A program made the position numbers and the translations under genes. Below are positions 1-5,226 of a stretch of 5,226 nucleotides of DNA, piece by piece. The DNA comes from CAJBIL01 sp044359525 (GTDB lineage: Bacteria; Pseudomonadota; Gammaproteobacteria; Burkholderiales; Rhodocyclaceae). Under the pieces are notes generated by a model. The model was not told the origin of the DNA. It saw only the letters and a list, made by a program, of their open reading frames with translations, and ran no database searches. Where the stretch lies: NCBI GenBank assembly GCA_044359525.1, contig JBIKLY010000141.1, forward strand, positions 1-5,226. Direction: 5' to 3'. Position 1 is the first letter of the stretch. Each line of letters opens with the position of its first letter.

Positions 1-407
1 ACGAGGCCATCGTCGTGACCAACCCGGAAGTCTCCTCGGTGCGCGACTCGGATCGCATCCTCGGCATCATCCAGGCCAAGTCGCGGCGTGCCCAGTCGGA
101 CGGCGAACCGGTCAAGGAACACCTGCTAATCACCCGCTACTCGCCGAAGCGCGTCGACGACGGCGAAATGCTCTCCTACAAGGACGTGCAGGAAATCCTG
201 CGCATCCCGATCATCGGCGTCATCCCCGAATCGGAGATCGTCCTGCAATCGTCGAACCAGGGTTCGCCGGCCGTCCACCTCGCCGGCAGCGACGTTTCCC
301 AGGCCTACCTCGATGTCGTCGGCCGCTTCCTCGGCGAAACGCACCCGCTGCGCTTTGTCGACTACGAAAAACCCGGCCTGCTCAAGCGACTGTTCGGAGG
401 GAAATAA
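1..407 (+). CDS. minD: Septum-site determining ATPase MinD, C-terminal part (5' end outside window)
   Basis: This is the last 134 residues of MinD, read in the frame whose first full codon is at base 3. The family member in E. coli has 270 residues, so about half is missing to the left, including the deviant Walker A P-loop. MinD is a membrane-bound ATPase that dimerises on the inner membrane with ATP, carries the FtsZ inhibitor MinC to the cell poles and is released by MinE. Seen directly: the strongly conserved stretch TNPEVSSVRDSDRILGII at the left edge, KEHLLITRYSP, and the segment EILRIPIIGVIPES. The protein ends in GLLKRLFGGK, the amphipathic membrane-targeting helix typical of MinD. 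The stop codon lies 2 bases before the minE start, so the two are co-transcribed and probably translationally linked. minC is expected just upstream but is not in view. Confidence 0.97.
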   Translation, partial: EAIVVTNPEVSSVRDSDRILGIIQAKSRRAQSDGEPVKEHLLITRYSPKRVDDGEMLSYKDVQEILRIPIIGVIPESEIVLQSSNQGSPAVHLAGSDVSQAYLDVVGRFLGETHPLRFVDYEKPGLLKRLFGGK

Positions 408-409
408 GC

Positions 410-676
410 ATGTCCCTGTTCTCTCTCATCTTCGGCAACAAGCAGAAGACGGCGTCGATCGCCAAGGAGCGCCTGCAGCTGATCATCGCGCACGAGCGCA
501 GCGACCAGGGCAGCAAACCCGACTTCCTGCCGGCCTTGCAGCAGGAACTGATCGCCGTCATCTCGAAGTATGTCTCGGTCAACCCGGACGACATCAAGGT
601 CTCGCTGGAAAAGCAGGGCAACTACGAAGTGCTGGAAGTGAATATCGTCATGCCGGAACCCGGCAGCACGCGGTGA
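410..676 (+). CDS. minE: Cell division topological specificity factor MinE
   Basis: A complete 88-residue protein, the same length as E. coli MinE. It stimulates MinD ATPase and drives pole-to-pole oscillation, which confines the MinC inhibitor to the poles and leaves mid-cell free for FtsZ. Seen directly: an N-terminal amphipathic membrane-binding segment (SLFSLIFG, residues 2-9), then the MinD-binding anti-MinCD helix (TASIAKERLQLIIAHER, residues 14-30). The C-terminal topological-specificity domain follows, with ELIAVISKYVSVNPDDIKV and a closing beta strand (LEVNIVMPEP). The start is set by a strong Shine-Dalgarno sequence GGAGGG at 396-401, 8 bases before the ATG, which lies inside the end of minD. 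Nothing is truncated or unusual. It is the last gene of the min cluster, since a repeat-filled gap follows. Confidence 0.97.
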   Translation: MSLFSLIFGNKQKTASIAKERLQLIIAHERSDQGSKPDFLPALQQELIAVISKYVSVNPDDIKVSLEKQGNYEVLEVNIVMPEPGSTR

Positions 677-711
677 ACGTTCTGCGCTTCACAACATCGT
701 CACAACTGCGC

Positions 712-864
712 CAGGGCAATCGCATTTAAACATCGCCCCCCAACGCAGAGGCGCAGAGATGACGCAGAGAAAGGCAAATCGTGCCCGTATTTTGTTTTCC
801 TCTGCGTTTCCTCTGCGCCTCTGCGCCTCTGCGGTAGCTTTTAAAGTCAAATGCAATCGCCCTG
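712..864. repeat. Intergenic hairpin repeat, CGCAGAG family, copy 1
   Basis: A long imperfect inverted repeat fills most of the minE-dusB gap. The left arm has CGCAGAG units at 744-750, 752-758 and 763-769. The right arm has the complement CTCTGCG at 800-806, 811-817, 819-825 and 827-833. The inner three units of each arm pair in register (744-758 with 811-825, 763-769 with 800-806), leaving a loop of roughly 25 bases; the fourth right-hand unit has no left partner. Outside the units, bases 712-727 and 849-864 form a second, terminal inverted repeat (14 of 16 positions complementary). This layout looks like a small non-autonomous mobile or REP/MITE-like element, but no transposase is visible. 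The short T run after the right arm (839-842) makes an intrinsic terminator only a weak possibility. The 35 bases before it (677-711) hold nothing I recognise. Confidence 0.85.
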
Positions 865-876
865 ACGACTACGCAA

Positions 877-910
877 TTGACTATTTTTTAGGCGGCAATC
901 GGGGTAGAAT
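877..910 (+). promoter_or_regulatory. Candidate sigma-70 promoter for dusB-fis
   Basis: The hexamer TAGAAT at 905-910 is a good match to the -10 consensus and is followed by a GC-rich stretch (TCCGCCC, 911-917), in the position of a discriminator. A TTGACT at 877-882 matches -35, but the spacing is 22 bases, which is too long for a standard promoter. No better -35 lies at 16-18 bases, so this is either a weak or activator-dependent promoter or a chance match. It lies in the AT-richer stretch between repeat copy 1 and dusB. Initiation near 917 would give a leader of about 30 bases before the ATG at 947. Confidence 0.35.
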
Positions 911-946
911 TCCGCCCTTCCCTTGCACACCCCCTTGCTCGCCACC

Positions 947-1981
947 ATGGACTTCGTCGGCTTTACGCTCAGGAACAATCTGTTTGTCGCACCGATGGCT
1001 GGCGTGACCGACCGTCCTTTCCGACAGCTTTGCAAGAAGATGGGCGCCGGGCTGGCTGTCTCCGAGATGGTCACCTCGAACTCGCTGCTCTACGGCAGCG
1101 CCAAGACGATACGGCGCGCCAATCACGACGGCGAAGTGGCGCCGATCTCGGTGCAGATCGCCGGCTCGATTCCTTCAATGATGGCGCAGGCGGCCCGTCA
1201 CAACGTCGATCGCGGTGCGCAGATCATCGACATCAACATGGGCTGCCCGGCCAAAAAAATCTGCAACGTGATGGCCGGCTCGGCACTGCTCAAGGATGAA
1301 CCACTGGTCGGCCAAATCCTCGCAGCGGTGGTCAATGCCGTGCCGGATACGCCGGTGACGCTGAAGATCCGCACCGGCTGGGACAAGAGCAACCGCAACG
1401 CACTGACCATCCTGAAGATCGCCGAGCAGTCCGGCATTCGCGCCCTGGCCATGCACGGCCGCACGCGCGCCTGTGGCTACACCGGCTCGGCCGAATACGA
1501 AACGATCACAGCAGTCAAAGCAGTAGCGCGCATTCCGATCATCGCCAACGGCGACATCACCTCGCCGGAAAAAGCGAAGTTCGTGCTCGACGCCACCGGC
1601 GCCGACGCCCTGATGATTGGCCGTGCCGCACAGGGCCGCCCCTGGCTGTTCCGCGAGATCGAGCACTACCTGAAGACCGGCACGCACCTGCTGCCGCCGC
1701 GCGTCAACGAAGTCCACGACGTGCTGCTCGCACATCTTGAAGACCTCTACGACTTCTACGGCATCGAAACCGGCGTGCGCGTCGCGCGCAAGCACATCTC
1801 CTGGTACACGCGCGGGCTGATCGGCTCGGCGGCCTTCCGCCACCGGATGAACCAGCTGCCGGACATCGAACTGCAACGACAGGCCGTCCAGGATTTCTTC
1901 CTGGGCCTCGCCGAGCACGACGAACACCTGAATTACATCCACACCGACCAAAATAACGACAGCGAGGAACTCGCAGCATGA
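947..1981 (+). CDS. dusB: tRNA-dihydrouridine synthase B
   Basis: An FMN-dependent enzyme that reduces uridine to dihydrouridine in the tRNA D-loop using NADPH; E. coli DusB modifies U17. Seen directly, numbering from the ATG at 947 (344 residues): the N-terminal FMN-barrel motif APMAGVTDRPFR (15-26), INMGCPAKK with the catalytic cysteine at 100, KIRTGW, HGRTR starting at His170, IANGDI (N201) and the phosphate-binding GADALMIGRAAQGRPW (218-233). A helical C-terminal tRNA-binding domain follows, with RVARKHISWY. It is slightly longer than E. coli DusB (321), mostly through an acidic tail. An in-frame TTG at 923 would add 8 residues, but alignment with the E. coli N-terminus favours the ATG. 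Neither start has a clear Shine-Dalgarno. Its stop overlaps the fis start by 4 bases (ATGA), the dusB-fis arrangement known from many proteobacteria. The older names nifR3 and yhdG refer to this family. Confidence 0.96.
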   Translation: MDFVGFTLRNNLFVAPMAGVTDRPFRQLCKKMGAGLAVSEMVTSNSLLYGSAKTIRRANHDGEVAPISVQIAGSIPSMMAQAARHNVDRGAQIIDINMGCPAKKICNVMAGSALLKDEPLVGQILAAVVNAVPDTPVTLKIRTGWDKSNRNALTILKIAEQSGIRALAMHGRTRACGYTGSAEYETITAVKAVARIPIIANGDITSPEKAKFVLDATGADALMIGRAAQGRPWLFREIEHYLKTGTHLLPPRVNEVHDVLLAHLEDLYDFYGIETGVRVARKHISWYTRGLIGSAAFRHRMNQLPDIELQRQAVQDFFLGLAEHDEHLNYIHTDQNNDSEELAA

Positions 1982-2214
1982 AGCGGAGCAATGACATTTC
2001 AACCTGCGTGTACGGCGCGCTGGAAACCTATTTTCACCATCTCGATGGTGAAAAGCCGGCCGCCGTGTATGACATGGTGATGAAGAGCGTCGAGCGTCCG
2101 ATGCTCGAAGTCGTCCTCAAACAGGCCGGTGGTAACCAGACCCTGGCCGCCGAAATGCTCGGCATCAACCGCAATACCCTGCGCAAGAAATTGGTCGATT
2201 ACAAAATCGTATAG
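1978..2214 (+). CDS. fis: Fis-family nucleoid-associated DNA-binding protein (short form)
   Basis: A 78-residue homodimeric DNA-bending protein. In E. coli, Fis organises the nucleoid and regulates rRNA, tRNA and many growth-phase genes. Seen directly: a helical dimerisation core (ALETYFHHLDGEKPAAVYDMV, then ERPMLEVVLKQ) and a C-terminal helix-turn-helix (GGNQTLAAEMLGINRNTLRKKL, about residues 51-72) nearly identical to that of E. coli Fis. Compared with the 98-residue E. coli protein it lacks roughly the first 20 residues, the mobile beta-hairpin arms that activate Hin/Gin-type DNA inversion. Short Fis proteins of this size are usual in betaproteobacteria, so this is not a truncation. The start is supported by GAGGAA at 1964-1969, 8 bases upstream and inside dusB, and by the 4-base overlap with dusB, implying translational coupling. 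The stop codon coincides with the left edge of repeat copy 2. Confidence 0.95.
   Translation: MKRSNDISTCVYGALETYFHHLDGEKPAAVYDMVMKSVERPMLEVVLKQAGGNQTLAAEMLGINRNTLRKKLVDYKIV
2031..2054. repeat. Perfect 10-bp inverted repeat inside fis
   Basis: TTTTCACCAT at 2031-2040 and its exact reverse complement ATGGTGAAAA at 2045-2054 are separated by CTCG, whose outer C and G can also pair. The hairpin lies 53 bases into fis and encodes FHHLDGEK. It could form a stable stem in the fis mRNA or act as a symmetric protein-binding site. It could equally be a chance product of codon choice. The pairing is certain; the function is not known. Confidence 0.6.
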
Positions 2215-2336
2215 ATTGCATGACTTTAACCCCCAACGCAGAGGCGCAGAGGTAACGCAGAGGTAACGCAGAGAAAACCGGTTTTGTCTTTCTCTGCGTT
2301 ACCTCTGCGCCTCTGCGCCTCTGCGGTGGATTTTTA
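2214..2336. repeat. Intergenic hairpin repeat, CGCAGAG family, copy 2
   Basis: This occupies almost the whole fis-purH gap. Left-arm CGCAGAG units lie at 2237-2243, 2245-2251, 2256-2262 and 2267-2273. Right-arm CTCTGCG units lie at 2292-2298, 2303-2309, 2311-2317 and 2319-2325. It is in the same orientation as copy 1, with the same C-run plus AACGCAGAGG at the left and CTCTGCGGT at the right. The left flank GATTGCATGACTTTAA (2214-2229) matches the outer flank of copy 1, and its first base is the last base of the fis stop codon. The left arm contains an 11-base tandem duplication (GGTAACGCAGA), so the outer units pair out of register. The loop holds the 12-base palindrome AAAACCGGTTTT (2274-2285). 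A T5 run (2331-2335) follows the right arm, so partial termination or attenuation between fis and purH is possible but unproven. Confidence 0.88.
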
Positions 2337-2353
2337 GCCTCAGAGAACTCCCC

Positions 2354-3970
2354 ATGAAAATCCGTCAAGCCCTGATCAGCCTCTCCGACAAACGCGGCGC
2401 GCTCGAATTTGCCCGGGGCCTCGCCGCCCAGGGCGTCGCGCTCCTGTCCACCGGCGGCACCGCCAAGCTGCTGCGCGATGCCGGCCTTACCGTCACCGAG
2501 ATCGGTGATTACACTGGCTTCCCGGAGATGCTCGACGGCCGCGTCAAGACGCTGCACCCGAAGGTGCACGGCGGCATCCTCGCCCGCCGCGACCTGCCCG
2601 AGCACCTGGCGACCATCGAGCAGCACGGCATCCCGATGATCGATCTGGTTTGTGTGAATCTCTACCCCTTCCGCGAAACGGTCGCCAAGCCCGGCGTGAC
2701 GCTCGAAGATGCGATCGAGAACATCGACATCGGCGGCCCGGCGATGGTCCGCTCGTCGGCCAAGAACTACGCCGGTGTGGCCATCGTCACCGATCCGGAA
2801 GACTACGCCGCCCTGCTCACCGAGATGCAGACCAATGATGGCGCGCTGACCCTGGCGACGCGTTTCGGTCTGGCCAAGAAGGCCTTCACGCACACAGCAC
2901 GTTACGACGCGGCAATCGCCAACTGGCTGACCGGTCTGGAAGAAGGCGCCGAAGCAAAGCCGGCCGAAGCCGCGCCCGTCCCGTCGACCTTCCCGGCCAA
3001 GCTGCAGCTGGCCTTCGATCGTGTCGAAGTTTTGCGCTACGGCGAGAACTCGCACCAGAGCGCCGCCTTCTACCGCGACACCCATCCGGTCGCTGGCAGC
3101 ATCGCCGCCTACACCCAGCTGCAGGGCAAGGAGCTTTCGTACAACAACATCGGCGACTCCGATGCCGCCTGGGAGTGCGTCAAGACCTTCACAGCGAGTG
3201 TTGGTCAATTCGCCTGCGTCATCGTCAAGCACGCCAATCCGTGCGGCGTCGCGGTCGATGTCAATCTGCTGGCGGCCTACGAAAAAGCCTTCAAGACCGA
3301 CTCGACCTCGGCCTTCGGCGGCATCATCGCCTTCAACGGCGAAGTTGGCCTTGACGTGGTCAGCGCCATGAACGAGCGCAAGCACTTCGTCGAGGTACTG
3401 ATCGCTCCGTCCTTCACCGCCGAAGCCAAAGCCGCACTGGCCGGCAAGGCCAACCTGCGCGTGCTGGTCGTGTCGCTCAGTTCCCAACACTCACACGAAC
3501 TCAACGCGCTGGAATACAAGCGTGTCGGCGGCGGCCTGCTGGTACAAACGGCCGACAATTTCACCGCCCAGGCCGGCGGCCTCAAGATCGTCACCAAGGT
3601 GCGGCCGACCGCACAACAGATCGAGGATCTACTGTTCGCTGAGCGTGTCGCCAAGTTCGTCAAATCGAACGCCATCGTCTTCTGTGGCGGCGGCATGACG
3701 CTCGGCGTCGGCGCCGGCCAGATGTCGCGCGTCGACTCAACCAAGATCGCCTGCATCAAGGCACAGAATGCAGGCCTCGACCTGAAGGGTTCGGTCGTCG
3801 CCTCGGACGCTTTCTTCCCCTTCCGCGACGGCATCGACGTCCTCGCCGCTGCCGGCGCCAAGGCCGTCATTCAGCCCGGCGGCTCGATGCGCGACGAAGA
3901 AGTGATCGCCGCCGCCGACGAACACGGTATCGCCATGGTTGTTACCGGCGCCCGCCATTTCCGTCATTAA
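2354..3970 (+). CDS. purH: Bifunctional AICAR formyltransferase / IMP cyclohydrolase PurH
   Basis: Catalyses the last two steps of de novo purine synthesis: formylation of AICAR with 10-formyl-THF to FAICAR, then ring closure to IMP. It has 538 residues (E. coli 529). The N-terminal cyclohydrolase domain (about 1-195) shows SDKRG (11-15), STGGT (32-36), GFPEMLDGRVKTLHPKVHGGI (55-75) and NLYPF. The family's catalytic positions are all present: Lys65, Tyr104, Asp125 in ENIDIGGP, and Lys137. An Ala/Pro/Glu-rich linker (about 197-215) leads into the formyltransferase domain, with RYGENSHQ from Arg228 and the catalytic Lys292-His293 in VKHANPCG. SAFGGIIAFN, KFVKSNAIV, GAGQMSRVDS and the C-terminal ARHFRH are also present. 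No frameshift or missing key residue is seen. The start is weakly supported by AGAGA (2342-2346), and the N-terminus begins about 9 residues inside that of E. coli. purD follows after a 94-base gap. Confidence 0.98.
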   Translation: MKIRQALISLSDKRGALEFARGLAAQGVALLSTGGTAKLLRDAGLTVTEIGDYTGFPEMLDGRVKTLHPKVHGGILARRDLPEHLATIEQHGIPMIDLVCVNLYPFRETVAKPGVTLEDAIENIDIGGPAMVRSSAKNYAGVAIVTDPEDYAALLTEMQTNDGALTLATRFGLAKKAFTHTARYDAAIANWLTGLEEGAEAKPAEAAPVPSTFPAKLQLAFDRVEVLRYGENSHQSAAFYRDTHPVAGSIAAYTQLQGKELSYNNIGDSDAAWECVKTFTASVGQFACVIVKHANPCGVAVDVNLLAAYEKAFKTDSTSAFGGIIAFNGEVGLDVVSAMNERKHFVEVLIAPSFTAEAKAALAGKANLRVLVVSLSSQHSHELNALEYKRVGGGLLVQTADNFTAQAGGLKIVTKVRPTAQQIEDLLFAERVAKFVKSNAIVFCGGGMTLGVGAGQMSRVDSTKIACIKAQNAGLDLKGSVVASDAFFPFRDGIDVLAAAGAKAVIQPGGSMRDEEVIAAADEHGIAMVVTGARHFRH

Positions 3971-3973
3971 TTT

Positions 3974-4055
3974 CTCACCACCAAGACACAAAGGGCACCA
4001 AGTTTCACAAAGAAAAACTTGGTGCATCTTGGTGTCTTGGTGACTTGGTGGTGAA
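3974..4055. repeat. Intergenic hairpin repeat, CACCAAG family
   Basis: This fills the 94-base purH-purD gap. Left-arm units CACCAAG or CACAAAG lie at 3979-3985, 3987-3993, 3996-4002 and 4006-4012. Right-arm CTTGGTG units lie at 4018-4024, 4028-4034, 4036-4042 and 4044-4050. Bases 3995-4005 and 4015-4025 form a perfect 11-bp stem around a 9-base loop. CACCAAGACAC (3979-3989) pairs perfectly with GTGTCTTGGTG (4032-4042), or alternatively the outermost ACCACCAAG pairs with CTTGGTGGT. The element starts 3 bases after the purH stop and ends at the probable purD ribosome binding site (AAGGG, 4055-4059). A T5 run (4060-4064) directly precedes the purD ATG. Its layout matches that of the two CGCAGAG copies although the unit sequence differs. 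It has no coding potential that I can support. Confidence 0.85.
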
Positions 4056-4064
4056 AGGGTTTTT

Positions 4065-5226
4065 ATGAAGTTGCTCGTCATCGGATCCGGCGGTCGCGAA
4101 CACGCCATTGCCTGGCGTCTGTCCAAAACGCCCGGCCTGCAGAAGATATTCGTCGCACCGGGCAACGCCGGCACGGCACGCGAGTACGAGCTGGAAAACG
4201 TGAACATCAGCGACCCGCTGGCGCTTGCTGACTTTGCCGAAAAGGAAGGCATTCACCTCACCGTCGTTGGCCCGGAAGCGCCACTGGCTGCGGGTGTCGT
4301 CAACATTTTCCGCGCCCGTGGTCTGAAGGTTTTTGGCCCGACCAAGGAAGCCGCACAGCTCGAAAGCTCGAAGGATTTTGCCAAGCGCTTCATGATGCGG
4401 CACAAGATTCCGACCGCCGCCTACGAGACGTTTTCCGACATCGCTGCGGCGCACGCCTACGTCGACGGCAAAGGCGCACCGATCGTCATCAAGGCCGACG
4501 GCCTCGCGGCCGGCAAGGGCGTTGTCGTCGCCATGTCGCTCGAAGAAGCGCATCAAGCCATCGACGACATGCTCTCCGGCAACAAACTCGGCGATGCCGG
4601 CGCGCGCGTCGTGATCGAGGATTTCCTCGACGGCGAGGAAGCCAGCTTCATCGTCATGGTCGACGGCAAGAATGTGCTGGCGCTGGCCTCCAGCCAGGAC
4701 CACAAGCGCATCGGCGATGGCGATAGCGGCCCCAACACCGGCGGCATGGGTGCCTACTCGCCGGCACCGGTGGTCACCCCGGCGATTCACGCCAAAGCCA
4801 TGCGCGAGATCATCATGCCCACCGTGCGTGGCATGGCCGCCGACGGCATTCCCTATACCGGTTTTCTCTACGCCGGTCTGATGATCTGCAAGGATGGCTC
4901 GGTCAAAACGGTCGAATTCAACTGCCGCATGGGCGACCCGGAAACACAGCCGATCATGATGCGCCTGAAGTCCAATTTCCTCACCCTGCTCGAACACGCC
5001 GTGGCCGGCAAGCTCGACCAGATCGACGCGGAGTGGGATCGCCGCGTCGCGCTCGGCGTCGTCCTCGCCGCCGCCAACTACCCCGACACGCCACGCAAGG
5101 GCGACGTCATCAGCGGCCTCCCGGAAGAGACCGAAGATGCGCACGTTTTCCATGCCGGCACCACCGACAAGGACGGCCAGATCGTCACCGCCGGTGGTCG
5201 CGTGCTGTGCGTCACCGCGCTCGGCG
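4065..5226 (+). CDS. purD: Phosphoribosylamine-glycine ligase PurD (GARS), C-terminus outside window
   Basis: Catalyses the second step of de novo purine synthesis: ATP-dependent joining of glycine to 5-phosphoribosylamine to give GAR. The frame is open from the ATG at 4065 to the window end, 387 codons with no stop; E. coli PurD has 429 residues, so about 40 are missing to the right. Seen directly: the N-terminal nucleotide-fold motif GSGGREHA (7-14), APGNAGTA (31-38) and VGPEAPLAAG (from about 68). The ATP-grasp core follows, with KADGLAAGKGVVVA (143-156), the family signature NTGGMGAYSPAP (224-235) and the metal/ATP-binding EFNCRMGDPETQ (284-295). After this the C-terminal domain begins (RRVALGVVLAAANYP). 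AAGGG at 4055-4059, 5 bases upstream, is a plausible but close Shine-Dalgarno, lying at the edge of the CACCAAG hairpin. With purH it forms the common purHD pair. Confidence 0.97.
   Translation, partial: MKLLVIGSGGREHAIAWRLSKTPGLQKIFVAPGNAGTAREYELENVNISDPLALADFAEKEGIHLTVVGPEAPLAAGVVNIFRARGLKVFGPTKEAAQLESSKDFAKRFMMRHKIPTAAYETFSDIAAAHAYVDGKGAPIVIKADGLAAGKGVVVAMSLEEAHQAIDDMLSGNKLGDAGARVVIEDFLDGEEASFIVMVDGKNVLALASSQDHKRIGDGDSGPNTGGMGAYSPAPVVTPAIHAKAMREIIMPTVRGMAADGIPYTGFLYAGLMICKDGSVKTVEFNCRMGDPETQPIMMRLKSNFLTLLEHAVAGKLDQIDAEWDRRVALGVVLAAANYPDTPRKGDVISGLPEETEDAHVFHAGTTDKDGQIVTAGGRVLCVTALG

Noticed and set aside
741..835. CRISPR array
   Set aside because: The units are 7-8 bases with almost no spacers and are arranged as inverted arms. 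There are no 24-40 base direct repeats or unique spacers.
923..946. TTG at 923 as the dusB start
   Set aside because: It is in frame but has no ribosome binding site, and the extra residues HTPLLAT have no counterpart in E. coli DusB. The ATG at 947 gives the usual N-terminus.
759..1007. Small plus-strand open frame spanning repeat copy 1 and the dusB start
   Set aside because: Its codons come from the hairpin repeat and it overlaps dusB in another frame. It has no Shine-Dalgarno and no recognisable domain.
1175..2002. Minus-strand open frame (275 codons) antisense to dusB
   Set aside because: Shadow of dusB, with composition typical of a complement frame and no recognisable motif.
2237..2335. 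Conventional intrinsic terminator after fis
   Set aside because: There is a strong stem and a T5 run, but the stem is far longer than a standard terminator, the T run is 5 bases away from the last unit, and the same structure occurs as a dispersed repeat. Kept as a repeat with termination only as a possibility.
2165..3490. Long minus-strand open frame (441 codons) antisense to purH
   Set aside because: It runs opposite an unmistakable, full-length purH. Its translation is low-complexity Gly/Asp/Val/Arg-rich text as expected from the complement of a GC-rich gene, and it crosses the hairpin repeat.
4005..5153. Minus-strand open frame (382 codons) antisense to purD
   Set aside because: Shadow of purD. 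It resembles no family I know and its 5' part on that strand is explained by codon bias of the sense gene.
1..5226. A new defence, mobile or biosynthetic gene system
   Set aside because: All protein-coding space is taken by well-known core genes (minD, minE, dusB, fis, purH, purD) with intact motifs. No unexplained gene remains.

Overview
The window reads as ordinary chromosomal housekeeping DNA from a GC-rich betaproteobacterium. MinD/MinE, a DusB-Fis pair and PurH/PurD all have the proteobacterial form, and the short Fis (78 residues) together with the dusB-fis-purH-purD order fits Betaproteobacteria. A Rhodocyclales-type organism is my guess from the general look of the proteins; it is not demonstrated. 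All genes lie on the + strand.

Layout: (1) positions 1-676 hold the 3' end of minD followed by complete minE, the end of a min division-site operon. (2) Positions 677-946 are a noncoding gap filled mostly by a long imperfect hairpin of repeated CGCAGAG units (copy 1), followed by an AT-richer stretch with a possible promoter. (3) Positions 947-2214 hold dusB (tRNA-dihydrouridine synthase) and fis (nucleoid protein), translationally coupled by an ATGA overlap. (4) Positions 2214-2353 hold a second CGCAGAG hairpin (copy 2). (5) Positions 2354-3970 hold purH. (6) Positions 3971-4064 hold a third hairpin built of CACCAAG units. (7) From 4065 to the window end runs purD, cut off before its C-terminus. 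PurD catalyses step 2 and PurH the last two steps of de novo IMP synthesis, so the right half is a purine biosynthesis block. DusB and Fis belong to translation and growth-phase physiology.

The genes themselves are conventional and intact. The part that repays attention is the noncoding DNA. Every gap longer than a few bases carries a hairpin made of short 7-base units, about four per arm, at a spacing of 8, 8 and 10-11 bases. Two different unit sequences (CGCAGAG and CACCAAG) follow the same layout and reduce to a common RCMRAG hexamer, which suggests one repeat superfamily evolving in step across its units. I see no RNA genes, CRISPR arrays, transposase genes or phage genes. I do not see a new multi-gene system here.
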